In this document: piece after piece, positions 53,101 to 64,000 of the stretch
Numbering within the stretch: the first letter of the stretch is position 1
How the letters are laid out: every line of letters starts with the position of its first letter
Assembly: GCF_963678635.1 (NCBI RefSeq)
Contig: NC_087066.1
Coordinates: 26,875,453-26,939,452 of the forward strand
Source of the DNA: Symsagittifera roscoffensis
Lineage: Eukaryota > Xenacoelomorpha > Acoela > Convolutidae
Direction: 5' to 3'
Length of the DNA: 64,000 nt
The notes under the pieces: generated by a model
Told to the model about the DNA's origin: nothing
Databases searched by the model: none
Seen by the model: the letters and a program-made list of their open reading frames with translations, nothing else
Translations under genes and position numbers: made by a program

Positions 53101-56100
53101 GGGAAAAACGAAACAAAACTTCACCACGCCATTAATTCTACTCTATGTTTTCTGTAGTTAAAAATTCTCACTCGAAACTTCGGATTCAGCAGGGATACAT
53201 TATCAAATCCAAAATTTTTTCCTTGTGAAACACCCACTACCATGTTTTTCTATCTCTCGTGATCTGATATGAGATTTTTACCATATTTGGGAGATGGGAT
53301 GTTCGCAGCCGTGGCTTTAGTAGCTGGAATACTATTCGGATTTCCAGCGTCGACATTATCAAGTGGTTTACAACTCGGACAGAGAGCCGAAGAAGGATAC
53401 GAGGCCGAACTAAGTAATGTCTGGCAACATGCCCTTGCTTTGTCGCTAGGACATGAGTCGCAAATAGCAGTGGCTGAGGGGGTGCTACATAGTGAGTTGA
53501 AAGAGTAGCCCCCATTTGGCAAGCCCCCTACGGAGGTTTTAGTCCTCCGGCGCTGAGATCTGCAGTCTTTCAAATGACAAAAAAAATTTAAATCCAACAA
53601 ACTCGATTAGAAGTTTAAAAGCTCACAATGAATGAACGATGATTCCATATACAGCTGGAAGGAATTTTCGAAAATTTGGAACATCTTGAACTTTTTTGTA
53701 GAAACTTTTTTTGTGAATCAACTGATCAATATCAAGAAGTGAAAACATTACAAAATATTGCTGTGGACTTAAATATCATACTCTCTCGCTAATTTTGCCA
53801 TAACTATATAGAAATGTTTGTTTACCTCTGCAAGGGTCGTTTTTGACAAGGAACTCCTCGAGTGCTTGCCACCCCCCGCCTACTCGCACCATTACTGTTG
53901 CCCTCAACACTCGCACCAGCCGCATGCGCTGCGACTCTCCAAACTGAAACCCATTTGAGTTTGCTATTACTTGAACAATTTTTCTCGAAACTACCACAAA
54001 ATTCCTATCAGTAAGCAAGATCTTCCATTTATAGAATGAAAACGAAATAAATAGGCCCATTAGCCAATAATTAAATTCAGATTACCCAGAGCGTTCACCA
54101 CATTTTGAATTTCCGTATCAATTCAAGAGTAAACCATGGCGGTTCATTACAAAACATACCCTGTACTTTCCGTCTCCAACTTGTATGACCATAAACTGTT
54201 TGCAACAAGTGCAATGTGATATCTGTCTCTTCAACTCCGTCATGATCTTCTCCTCGTCACTACTTCCCCCTCGGGACACCTTCCTCCCTGGACCTCCGAG
54301 GGCACTTGACCCTTGACCCGCCCTGACCCTGTCTGGTCTCAAAGCGGACATGAACTCCTGATAGTCTATGTAGCCGTCCTGGTCACTATCAAATATGTCT
54401 GCGACAGCATTCATTTCAGTCCGGTTCGTTGTGAATCCTAAAAAAAGGGTCAAGACATGATAAATGAATTTGAGCTACAAAACGTTAACAACGTTAACAA
54501 AGTTTGAACGAAAACGCTATTAGTGCTGTGTTTTTAAACGACAGTTTTTCTGACAATCGAAACTTTGATTGAAATGCACAAGTTTTTAAGAAAGGAACAA
54601 AATTTGACGCCAATAATATACGCATGGTTTGAATTTTGTGACGTGTAACAGAACAAAAACTGTTTTCGTTTTTTTTTGGTTGAGTTGTATTTTTGAAATA
54701 TATCTGGCCGATAATATAGATATTTTATCGGATTATAAGGAAGCAGTAAGCACACAGGAAGCTTGTAACTGAACTTTCGGTTAACATCATCCGCAATTCC
54801 ATTAAACTGATTGTTAAGTATGCGAGTAAACTTAAATATAATGGTGCGCCCATAACTGCTACTTTACCTCGTTGATAACTAGTGGACCCCTCTTCTAAAA
54901 ACAAGCAAACATCAATCGGGTTGTGTTCTGACAACATTTACTTCACTTGCATTTGATTTCACGTGCAGTTACGGACTTGGAATGAACGAAAAAGAACGGA
55001 CAAGCGCTATTTTAATGAAGGTTTCAGTGATTTATCCTCAAGTCTTTCAACAAAAAATAATCACTTATGATAATACATCAGGTGCCGATTTAGGCCCACT
55101 GATAAACCGCCCCAAAACTCCCCATTTGACTTTATTTTTCAAAAACAAACACAACCAAAATTCTAGCGCAAATTTTTCATTTGATTCGATTGCTTAAAAA
55201 GATTTAAAATATCGTAGTGCTGGACTGGCCAATCATTTCTGCACACATAAAGGATCTTATTATATTTTACAACAATATTAAGATTAATTGTTCTTTAATT
55301 TCCATAACTGCTCCACCAAACAAAGAACGAACAAAGCAACAAAACTGTTGCGACATCCAATTCAATTGCAGGTTCATGTATGGAGCACATCGCATGCAAC
55401 CAACTTCTAAAAAATTGCAAAAGCAACTGAAAAGGCGCATTGTGAACAAAATGCCAGCCAATGCAATCAATATTATTACCTGTTCCTCTGGCTGTATTGG
55501 GGCAAACACACGGTAAAATCAAGGAGGAAAAAGACAGACAAATGACACAATTGGTGAAATTTTATAAGTTTAAGAAAAACTTTTGGCCTAATTTTTTAAG
55601 GTCATTGTTTTATTCATTTCAGATCCAGATCTTCGCCTGCAAATATAGTAATCACTGCTTGGTTGCTAAGTCATGTCCATCATTTACTAGATAAAGTAAC
55701 GAGAAATCCATAAAAAAAACTTTTTAAATGTGGTAAAATGATAAACATTGGGGTGAAATTATCTTCCAATATGACGTCACACACGATGAAAATTTCTTGC
55801 TCTGAGTGTGTTTGTGTGTGTGTTTACCTGACTTAATGATGCCGTCTATGAACTGTTGCTTGGTCACTTTGCCGTCGCAGTCAGTGTCCTGTTTGCGGAA
55901 GAAGTCGATCACTCTGCTCTTCTTGTGCTGCATCCACTTCATGTAGTTCCGTCTCCACTCCTCGAAGCTGAAGTTCTCCAGCGCCGTTTCCTGGAAACAA
56001 GAGAAAATTGATGAAAGCAAAGAATGATTTCTGCATCAGTTGAGTAGCATTGAAAAAAAGCCATAGAAGAAGGTTCGTATTCTTTTGTTGAAAATCACCA

Positions 56101-59100
56101 TAAATTTCCAGAATCAGGCTGCAAAAAATACAAGAATATTTTTGAACATACCAGTAAGTATAGATAGCTTTTCATCAATTAAGTAGAGGTTTCAGTATCT
56201 GACCATCTCGTTACACTTATAACTTGCCATCATTAAACAACCTAGGAAGAAAAAAATCATAACAATATTATTCTACTCACCTCGAGTATCTGTTCCTTGA
56301 CAGCGTTCAATTTTCTTTTCCTCTCCATAGCCTGCAGCCATAATCTCTGATATTTCCTCTTCGCCTGAAGCACCCTGGGGTTCGAACTCCATTCACCCCT
56401 ACTGCCTCCGTGTCTACTGCCAGTACCCACACTACTCGTTCCGCTGACCAGGGAGTCCCGACTGTCTGCTTGGCGGAGAGTAGTGCCGGTGCCGCCTCCA
56501 ATAGCGCGTGAGGGTCCGATGCCGGAGTGGCTTCCACTTCTGGGACTGGCCTGGCCACTGCGGTCGGGGGAGGAGGAGTTCACGCTTGGTGATCTAGTGC
56601 TTCTGAAATAGTTTCGATGCTCATATTTCCACTTGAGCTCGGAGTTCGAGATTTAATGAAAGCAGTTCGGAAAGTAAATGAAAACCAATTGAAAAAAGTA
56701 AATGAAAAAATTATCGGAGAGAAAATGAGAAGGTTGCTATTACGTCGGTAAAAAAGTGAATAAATAAGTTGAGCAAACTACAAAAACCTCATACATTTGT
56801 CTCGAAAAATCTTCAATTAGCAGAAGACACTTCTTCAAGAATCATATTTGTCAGAATTAAAAAAGCAAAAGTTAGTTGCAACTAAGCCGAAAATACTTGA
56901 GCCGTTGTAATTGTTGGCATGAAAATTCGAAAATCGACAAAAATCTATACTTAAACCCCCCGCATTTTTGGGAACTACAAAAGGGTAAAAATACTTTACA
57001 ATTACCATTAACTTTTCAAACAACGCAACTTTCAATGATTGAGTCGACATAAAAGGCCGAATAAAACTTTTCAGCGAAAAAAATATAGAAGGGAAAACGG
57101 TGTCACGACTATTTGCCCCAGGACAACTGGCCCTATGCCAACTGGCCCTATGCCAACTTGCCCTATACTAAATTGCCCTATATGAAAACTTGTCCTAAGC
57201 CAACTAGCTCATATGACAACTTGTCCTATGCCGTTTTGTCCAACAATTAACACTTCTAGTTAATTATTCGATGTTCAAATCGATTAATGCTTAGGATCAG
57301 CAAGTGCTAGCGATAAACTGAACTCGTTTTGAGATAAGAAAAGAAACTGACTGAAAATTGTTTGAATTGAGCCTCAATTGTTTAAATTGAGCCTCAAATA
57401 TCAAAAATAACTTTGTTAATTAAACTTAAACTTTTGACAATAAACAGCAATCAACGCTATTGAAACAGAACAAAACACCAAAAAATTTTTTAGCGTCATT
57501 GTTTAAACTTTTTTGTTCAAACATACAACTTAATTATTATGGGTCAAACTACGTGGGGAATATCTCAACGAAACAAACGAACGCTAATTATTGACGGACA
57601 CGACTTCACGAAACAGCAAACAACATAAATAACTGAACACTGGAGATGCGCGAGAAACAGTTCCTACAAGTTCCGAATGCTCGCTGTAACAGCTGCAGAT
57701 GAACTGGTATCTACCAAAAGCGAACATAGCCACGATGTAAGACCGGGAAAAATTGAAACAAACAAGATGATACATCAAATGAAAAAAGAGGCCACGCAGC
57801 AAATAGAACCTGTTATGAGCAATATAATTGCGACTTGTCTCCAGGAAGCATCAGACGAAAAAGCAGTTCAGTTATCCTTGCCAAGTCTAGCAGCAACAAA
57901 CAGAGTTCTTAACCGCCACAAAAAGAATCTGGCTCCATCTGCTCCAATCATTAAAGGCATTTTGTAAATCCAACGGAGTATACTGATTTCTGTTTATTCG
58001 ACAGTGGAGTCATGGACCCTGAACTAATTTTAATCTTTGGTGAGTGGGATAATGCTCATGCCCTCCGAATTTACAATTCTCTCTGGCTTTGCGACGGCAC
58101 ATTCCAATTTTGCCCGATGCATTTTACCAGCTTTATACTGTACATATTAAAATTGAGTGTTTCTACCCATCTAGATTTTATGCTCTACTCCCTAGCAAAA
58201 CAGAACATACATATGTAAAGCTCCTGAAAGCTATTTATACTGTCTCGGATAATGCGCAGCCACCAAGGATTCTTATTGATTTTGAACGAGCCGCCGTCAA
58301 TGCTTTCGCAAATGCATATCTAGTCTTCGATCAAAAAATGTTACTTTCACCTCGGCCAAGCATTTTTACGCCAAATAAATGAGCTTCGTTTGAAAAAATT
58401 GTATGAAAACTATTATGAACTAAGCCGAGCTCTCCGTTTAATACCCGCCTTAAGTTTTGTTCCAACTGATTTAGTCGAACAATCGTTTGAGAGCGTTATC
58501 GAGGAAATTGAGCATGAGGTTGATCGTTTAGATCTCGAGCAACGTGTGGCAGATAAAATATAAGAGCTTGCTTCAAACTTCCAGAACAGTTACATTAAAG
58601 GGGAAAAACAAAAGGACGAAACAGTTTGCAGCCCCTGTTTCCTCTGAGTCTCTGGAATCATTCACAAGAAGCAACGGAAGGTTTGATCCGAACGATAAAC
58701 GCCGTTGAAGGCTAGCATCTCGGAGTGACAGCGTTATTTCAAGGGAGCCACCGAAGCCTCTACGTTTTTCTAAAGAAGATTCAATTGGACTCCACAAATC
58801 AAAAATTTAACGTTTTGAAAGCTATGGGGGACGCAAAACCAGAGTCGGAAGAAATATCGCGATATTCATGCGAAAATCCAAAACATTTCCAGTAATTTCA
58901 ACAAAGACCAGATTGTTGATTATTTATATGCACTTGCTCATTTAACTCTTTCGTAAATTTTAAAGTGTCGGCATTTTGTTGCATTTTTTAATGATTTTTA
59001 AAACATCACTTTTTCAACTTATACCCACCGTAGAGAGCCCATAATTTTGGTGGTGATAGAGGCCAATACTTCAATAACTTTGCTCTTTCCCTCACCCCGC

Positions 59101-62100
59101 CCCTATACTGGAGTACTCAGTATGAGGGTTTTAGGGTAGGGTAGTACCAGCACTTTTTCTCTTTCATGCTTTCAAGTTAAAATTTTTTAGTTCTTCGAGT
59201 TTTGAACTCTTGATTTTTTGACTAAGATTAATGCGTTGAAATTTTGCGGCTTTCAATTTGTTCAAGCATGCTTTGAACCCATTTTGATTCCGCACATGTT
59301 TTAATGAATCCGCATTTTGTTTCAAGTTTAATTGCTCAGCGAAAACGTCTTTTATGTAAAGGCCGACATTATGTGCTATGAGGATATCAAAGAATCTCAG
59401 GCAAATTTTAATTATTTATTATCTGGGACAAGATGACATAGGACAAGTTGTCTTGTGGGGCAAGTTGATGTTGACTTGGGACAAAATGACATTTAACCGG
59501 GAAAACAAATAGAATTAGGGCTGATCATCTTACAGATTGCAAGAAGTTTTAAATTAAGAAGGCTTTAATTATAGTAAAAATTGCCTTAATCACAAAAACA
59601 AGACGCACTGTGGCAACTAAGGTGACAAAAAGTAATCAGACAAACGATGGGCAGACATTTTTTGTAGGAAAACTTTTTCAGTTTACAACAGGTCCTAACC
59701 GTATTCGAACTCAGGACGGCTGTCGTCCCAGGCATATACTTTATCGCTAAGCCAAGTGTGTCACAGAAGATATGGCACTTTAATTATAGGGAAACTTAAG
59801 CCGAGGACTAAAAAAACATAAACTAAATTAATATGAATTAAATGAAAATCAAAGAAAAAAACATTGTCCTGTTCCTACATGCTTGATGGCATTAGAACAC
59901 GCACATACATAAATCAGATTCAAAAATTTGAAAACTAAGCCGACAATGCTTAAGTCAACAACTATGAAGCCGAAAAATAATCATCCTAAAAAGTTAATAT
60001 TGAACACTTAGACAAAGCATTTATGAGCAGTTATTGAGTAACAGTATGTAATAAAGCAGTAGATATTAGTACCTAGTAGTTAAATGTAAATTGTCAAGAA
60101 ATTAGTCATGTCAGCTGCTCAGATGATAGCGGCGCAAATAACTCTTTTATTAAACAAGTTAGTAAACCAACAAAAGGCGTATATTTCCACTTAATAACGC
60201 TTGCTTATCTCAAGCGTAATAAAAAAAAAACACAGACATCATACAGGTGGGAAAATGTCAATGAGCCATTTTCAACTTGAAGTCATTCACATTTTTTGCG
60301 CCCTTTCTGCTTTTATAATTGGAGAACCTATTTTTACCTTGCTTTACCATATGAACTCGAGTGGAACTTAAAAAGAATTCAAATCTCAAGCCGCAAAAGA
60401 TCAAATGCGGCGTAAGCAATTTTAGGACTTTCTCCTGCAAAAAATCTGAAAAAAAAATAACCTCGAACAATATAAGTGTCTTCACTACGTTCATTAACAC
60501 TTAAAAAAGGAAAGAACTTGAATATTATTGAGTCTAAAGAAACATTTTATTCGAAATCGAGTTAAATTAGAAATAACAGCAGCTGAACGTACCTCGCTTT
60601 GTCCGTTGCTGAATTCTTGTATCCCGCTTTGATCGGAATCTTAGTCTTCCTTCCCTTCTTGTCCACCATCTTGCTCGCAATCCCGTCCGGAATAGCCGAC
60701 AGTGGGTTCGTATCAGTAGACGAAGCCCTGCTAGCCGCCCCCGTGCCCGCTCCTCTCTGGTGGCCCCGGGATCTCTGGGTTGTGGTGTTGAGGGAAAAGT
60801 TGGGTCCAGATAGAAGTCGATCCATGTCCAGTTGCCGGTTGGTCATCTCATCTTCTAGTTCCTCGTGCTCAGTTAGAAGACCTTCGATTGCGTCCAACTA
60901 AAATTAGATTGATAATGAATTCACATGTTGTATTCAATTGACACAATTTGTTGATTTAAATAACAGTTGATTTTACCCGAGAAATGGAAACATCTATTAA
61001 TATGTAGTACAGCATATCGTTTACGGGTACCATTTCATTGGAAAAAGCTAATTTTTTTAAATTAACGCAAAGTTTTCAGAAAAATCAAATAACCTCATTT
61101 TAGAGAACCGTGTCTTAGATTGATATAAACTATGAAGATGCCTACATCATTCGGAATTGGGTGTTGTGATGCATGGGCGAGGGTGTCTTCTGTGCGAGAC
61201 ATCCATGCCACCATGTCTTCCAGCAGCAGTTCCGACTGTCTGGCAGCATTCAGAGCCCCATTCAGCTGGTCAGTCTTCAATCCCATCAAACCACTCACTT
61301 CCGACCACCTACAGAGAAAAGGTTGAAAGTACCCAATGTAACACGGTTGCACACCTTTATAAAAACATAGTACTACAACATAAGTGTCATCTTATTAATA
61401 AGCCGGAACGGATTCAAGTTATATTAACTCTCCTCGCGGCCATTATCTCTGTATCGGAATAAATTTACAAAAAAAAACAACTCCAAAGAGAGCTTGATTG
61501 CTGTTTGGTATCCAAAACATCGCCAACTGACAGTTGGAAAAGAGCAATGAACGCAAGAAAAATAAAAAAAAACGACTTGTTTTTTCAAAAATCTTCAACT
61601 TTTGAATTTCGAATAAAAAAATTAGATGGCCTTAAAGCTTTTTGAATTTGAAGAACAAATTATGATGGAAACTTTTTTGTTGAAATTAACTCAATTTGAG
61701 AAAACTGGATCAATAAGTAGAACTTTTATTTCGCTGGGAAATCTGATAATTGATTTCTATTTTCACAATTAGAATTTGATCACGTTTTTCGTGACCTTTA
61801 CAATTTTGCTGTTCGATAGTAGATTTTGCTTGCCTTCCTTTTAACCATAGAAATGCACTGAGCTAAAAAAAAAGAAATCAAAGTCAAGCCGCGAAAAATC
61901 AAAATTGAGCGTGAACAAATTTTAAAAATTTTTCCTAAAAAAAAAACAAAATCAGCAATACCTATTTAAGAGTCTTCACTACGTATATTACTCTTAAAAA
62001 CTGCAAAATTAAAAAACTGAAGCCAAACTTTTTACAATGAACTTCTATAGCGTAATTATAAAGACAGTGGTATGAAAGAATCCGATCGACTCACTTGTCA

Positions 62101-64000
62101 GTTACTGCTTGTATCTCCCGTCTCATTTTCTGGTTACTAGCGGCCGCAATTGTGTTCAGAGCACCTCCATTGGGCTGAATCAACAGAGCACTCCTCTTGA
62201 TCATATCTTCTCCCTTCTTAACCACGCCGTCCAGGTAGTAGGACTGCTCCTGGTTCATCAGAGATGAGAACTCAGTGTGTTCCAGCAGCATCTGGTCTAG
62301 TTTCTCCACTTCGTCCGGAAGCGGTCCGTGGAAACGCACACGTTGTTCCGCTTCTCCCATCCACATGTACATTTCTAAGAATTCAGAGTTCAAGCTAGCA
62401 TTGAATTTGCCAAAAACGGCTCATCTATTTCAGAATAAAATCTTAGACTTAGCAAGAAATGCTCAGTTTACAATTGACCCGAACCATTAACTCTCAAAGT
62501 ACAACACAAAATTACCATCACTTTGAACACTCGAAGTTGATTGTGACTCAATTTCAGATTCTGCGCTAGATTCTTAATCAAAATGCGAATGTGAGCCAAG
62601 GAATGAAAAATAGTACGTCGACATTTGAGTAGCAATTTGAGCCCATTTGTAAACAATCTGGCGTACTCGGAGTACAAAACCTTAATGTTATTATCTAATT
62701 TTACTCTGGACGTACCTTTGAATCCTTCATCTAGCATTTTGGCCTCTGCAAGCAACTGCTCTAGTCTATCTTTCCTCTGAGCTGCCAGCTGGTTCACTGT
62801 CTTCCAGTGGGCGACCAGCTCTGCCAACTGCTCCTTCAGAGTGTCGTCTCCTTGCTCAGTTGCACTGCGAACCAGACTGTCGATGCTCTTTTGGCGGGTG
62901 GACAGTTCACGCATTAGGGCCTGGAAACAGAGACATTCATTGTAAGAAGACAAAATAATTACTCAATAATCAAGTGTCAGGATAAAACATTGGACCTTAT
63001 AGTTAAGTTATGCGTAAATATTTAATGCTTCAAACTTCAGCCATTTTAAAAAGTTACATACCAAAAGACCGAAGTTTCCAGGAGTCTAATTGTTGCTTGC
63101 ATTTTCGATGGCTTCCATAATTGAAAAACTTATCATAGTTGAAAAACTTTTCTTAGTTGAAAAAAGAGCTCTAGCCTTATTGTGTTGTATGGTATGATTG
63201 ATGGAATCCGTGTCTATGGGTAGAGGTGCCTTGGGGTCAAGAGAACCCTCCTGCGCCAGCAGCCACTCCTTCAGTACCCCCAGGGCATCTTTGAGCTGGC
63301 CACACCTCACCAGGGCACTCTCCAAGTGGTGCTGTCTGCTAGCAGCCCTGGTAACCAACAAGCAAATTGAGAAAACTTATACTAACTAGAACAGGTCAAA
63401 AAGCACAACTTTTGCTTTCTTACAAAAAAAATAAACAATTATAGAAATATGATTAAGCTCTCATTCAATTTCAGTACAGTTCTGTTCAGTGCTCATGAAA
63501 ACAAATTAGTTTTTAGGAGATACGTGTTAATTATGAGCTTTACTTCATTGAAATATTATGTAAGTTTCAATACAGATCTGGTTTCGAGAAACTATGGCTG
63601 ACCTGGTGGTGGCGCTCTCCCACTTGGTCCTGAGGTCTTTCATCATCTTGTTCAGGGACTCCGTGTCGTTGGGAAATGGCCTGCACTTCTCCTTCAATGT
63701 CTTGCCTGCTTTCAGAATAGTTTCGACCTGGTGCTGCTTCTGCTGGATGCCCTTCTGCACCTCCTAAAAGCATACATGGTTCAGTTGTTTACTTCTAAAT
63801 GAAAATGAAAATGGTTGTCACATTATATTGAGGGCTCTTCTCCATTCCTATTCCCTCACATTGCAAAACTTTAATTTTCATAAAACTAATGTCTGGGTTT
63901 ATAGCTAAACACATGATATTTCGATATAAATTATGAAGAAAAAATAAGTTCCAAAAGTTAATTTCTTCGCCACGCAAAATTTCGTTATATTATGAAAACA
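49813..64000 (-). CDS. Spectraplakin (MACF1/dystonin/shot family), C-terminal part of gene
   Basis: Span of twelve exons read right to left: 63603-63763, 63176-63347, 62716-62920, 62095-62374, 61146-61308, 60593-60897, 56281-56602, 55828-55990, 54160-54437, 53826-53943, 51256-51609 and 49813-50135. All junction phases agree, and the exon lengths sum to 2844 bases (947 residues plus stop). The protein end contains spectrin repeats, a Ser/Gly/Arg linker, a last helical segment, two EF-hands, a GAS2 domain and a tail with [S/T]xIP motifs. The family links actin filaments to microtubules. The actin-binding and plakin parts lie beyond the right edge. A 4-kb intron (56603-60592) contains a MULE transposon. 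Confidence 0.95.
51256..51609 (-). CDS. Spectraplakin exon after GAS2 domain
   Basis: 354 bp between acceptor ttttttcag and donor gtgaga. With the G from the previous exon it starts APGRISLEV, the family's usual continuation of NDPCRA(K/P)GR. The rest is polar and disordered, with a helical [20 protein letters not shown] stretch and the Ser/Pro/Arg-rich [13 protein letters not shown]. Confidence 0.85.
53282..53527 (-). CDS. Candidate cassette exon of the spectraplakin tail
   Basis: Between the GAS2 exon and the tail exon lies a GC-richer open stretch with an acceptor (ctccgtag) and a donor (tatg/gtaaaaa). Both are in phase 1 and the length is 246 bp (82 codons), so it could be included or skipped without changing the frame. 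It would encode a Ser/Cys/Pro-rich segment with paired cysteines ([25 protein letters not shown]). I do not recognise it from the family and there is no expression evidence. Confidence 0.4.
53826..53943 (-). CDS. Spectraplakin GAS2 domain, second half
   Basis: 118 bp starting [19 protein letters not shown] and ending FLVKNDPCR plus one base. It contains the highly conserved [14 protein letters not shown] core of the GAS2 microtubule-binding domain. Confidence 0.97.
54160..54437 (-). CDS. Spectraplakin EF-hand 2 and first half of GAS2
   Basis: Begins by completing Gly, then [15 protein letters not shown] and the canonical calcium loop [12 protein letters not shown], an MSALRP helix, a Gly/Ser/Arg linker and [20 protein letters not shown], with GDGKYR leading into the next exon. 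The Cys cluster HCTCC corresponds to the zinc-site cysteines of GAS2 domains. The donor is AGG/gtatgt. Confidence 0.97.
55828..55990 (-). CDS. Spectraplakin EF-hand 1 exon
   Basis: Starts [20 protein letters not shown], then [11 protein letters not shown] and the loop [12 protein letters not shown], then FIDGIIKS. The loop has Gln in place of the usual Glu at position 12, so calcium affinity of this EF-hand may be reduced. Donor cag/gtaaac, acceptor tttccag. Confidence 0.95.
56281..56602 (-). CDS. Spectraplakin Ser-rich linker and last helical segment
   Basis: 322 bp. The first ~70 residues are a Ser/Gly/Arg linker ([17 protein letters not shown], with [11 protein letters not shown] near the end). 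The rest is [20 protein letters not shown] and KEQILE, the last spectrin-like helix before the EF-hands. It joins at 60593 through AG/A (Arg). Confidence 0.9.
57099..59498 (+). mobile_element. Complete MULE-type DNA transposon in an intron
   Basis: The element is 2400 bp. It is flanked on both sides by gggaaaac (57091-57098 and 59499-59506), an 8-bp target duplication in the range for MULEs. The ends start ggtgtcacgactatttgccc and, read inward from the right, ggttaaatgtcattttgtcc. Both are followed by iterated motifs: aactggccctatgcc on the left and acaacttgtcctatgtc on the right. It codes for a decayed FLYWCH + MULE transposase on the + strand, opposite to the host gene. Confidence 0.85.
57539..58810 (+). 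pseudogene. FLYWCH zinc finger + MULE transposase (broken)
   Basis: From ATG 57539: [38 protein letters not shown] and EHSH give the FLYWCH-type Cys-His pattern, with one in-frame TAA at about 57626. Then [15 protein letters not shown] and [17 protein letters not shown] lead to the catalytic domain: [12 protein letters not shown], then in the next frame [27 protein letters not shown] and [14 protein letters not shown] (DDE-type acidic residues visible). A third frame has [16 protein letters not shown] final part has [16 protein letters not shown] and TINAVEG, where the Trp of the usual VEGWH motif is a stop. At least two frameshifts and two stops, so it is inactive. Confidence 0.85.
59507..60592 (-). 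other. Intron remainder of the spectraplakin gene
   Basis: AT-rich intronic sequence after the MULE and up to the donor of the exon ending at 60593. Apart from the tRNA-like stretch at 59680-59765 I see no coding or repeated structure. Confidence 0.5.
59680..59765 (-). repeat. tRNA-like sequence
   Basis: The - strand shows an A-box-like tggcttagcgataaagta and a B-box-like gagttcgaatacgg at tRNA-like spacing. The acceptor stem is not convincing. Likely a tRNA-derived SINE or tRNA relic, lying in the spectraplakin intron. Confidence 0.35.
60593..60897 (-). CDS. Spectraplakin exon: end of spectrin repeat and basic linker
   Basis: Starts [18 protein letters not shown], the inter-repeat helix of a spectrin repeat. 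It then changes to a disordered Ser/Thr/Gly/Arg-rich linker ([14 protein letters not shown]) and a basic end, [17 protein letters not shown]. Donor gcgag/gtacgt (phase 2). Confidence 0.92.
61146..61308 (-). CDS. Spectraplakin spectrin-repeat exon
   Basis: Contains [19 protein letters not shown] followed by [19 protein letters not shown] and the QHPIPND inter-repeat segment, with the conserved Trp of helix B/C. Acceptor ctctgtag, donor gat/gtaggc, which is non-optimal at the third intron position but consistent in phase. Confidence 0.92.
62095..62374 (-). CDS. Spectraplakin spectrin-repeat exon
   Basis: Encodes [19 protein letters not shown] (helix A with conserved Trp), [19 protein letters not shown] and [10 protein letters not shown], ending two bases into the Lys codon of the TDKW junction. 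Donor aa/gtgagt. Confidence 0.93.
62716..62920 (-). CDS. Spectraplakin spectrin-repeat exon
   Basis: [20 protein letters not shown], then [20 protein letters not shown] and [16 protein letters not shown]: the helix B/C part of one repeat with the invariant Trp, running into helix A of the next. Acceptor tgtttccag, donor aaag/gtacgt. Confidence 0.93.
63176..63347 (-). CDS. Spectraplakin spectrin-repeat exon with GC donor
   Basis: Encodes [32 protein letters not shown] and [15 protein letters not shown]. In-phase joining to ALMRELS at 62920 requires the exon to end at AATAAG/GCTAGAG, a GC-AG intron. No GT nearby gives the right phase. Reading past this point adds ARALFST and breaks the repeat. 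Confidence 0.85.
63603..63763 (-). CDS. Spectraplakin spectrin-repeat exon
   Basis: [20 protein letters not shown], then [17 protein letters not shown] and [13 protein letters not shown], with the conserved Trp. Acceptor gcttttag, donor accag/gtcagc (phase 2). It is the most upstream exon visible; the gene continues beyond 64000. Confidence 0.93.

Noticed and set aside
53269-53508. A + strand ORF of 79 codons with a hydrophobic N-terminus.
   Set aside because: It is antisense to the candidate cassette exon and fits no gene model; GC-rich sequence tends to be open on both strands.

Overview
The window is metazoan nuclear DNA, AT-rich and dominated by repeats. Evidence for an animal: a spliced spectraplakin gene (MACF1/dystonin/shot family) with normal GT-AG introns, a secreted C-type lectin-like gene, a Bel/Pao LTR retrotransposon, a FLYWCH-MULE transposon and Tc1/mariner-type and Helentron-like non-autonomous elements. 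I cannot name the phylum; an invertebrate is most likely.

Layout. 1-17.5 kb holds no convincing gene. It contains a 3 x ~373 bp tandem repeat (3.3-4.4 kb), a 27-bp-type minisatellite carrying two long hairpins (5.8-7.6 kb), a nested stack of transposons (7.99-10.16 kb) and a run of Helentron-like copies to 15.5 kb. From 17.5 to 31.6 kb on the + strand lies a two-exon C-type lectin-like gene. Its exons (17509-17708 and 31194-31602) join in phase across a 13.5 kb intron filled with transposons: four Helentron-like copies, an element with iterated terminal motifs (20.97-23.28 kb), a degenerate antisense Bel/Pao element (23.56-28.90 kb), and a tandem duplication that copied the splice acceptor of exon 2.

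35.46-43.89 kb is the strangest part: about 25 tandem units of ~304 bp, each encoding a basic ~100-residue protein I do not recognise. The unit length is 1 mod 3, so each intact ORF ends just inside the start of the next one in another frame. Part of the array is an alternating A/B (606 bp) higher-order repeat. The array ends twice in the same unique 3' tail, duplicated ~2.0 kb apart.

44-49.2 kb is repeat-rich spacer. From 49813 to the right edge the - strand carries the 3' end of a spectraplakin. Twelve exons join in phase to give 947 residues (spectrin repeats, Ser/Arg linker, two EF-hands, GAS2 domain, tail with [S/T]xIP EB1-binding motifs). One intron uses a GC-AG donor, and there is a candidate 82-codon cassette exon. 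The 4-kb intron between 56602 and 60593 contains a complete 2.4 kb MULE element with an 8-bp target duplication and a decayed FLYWCH + MULE transposase.

The two host genes are unrelated (extracellular recognition versus cytoskeletal crosslinking). The rest is a record of transposition and tandem duplication.
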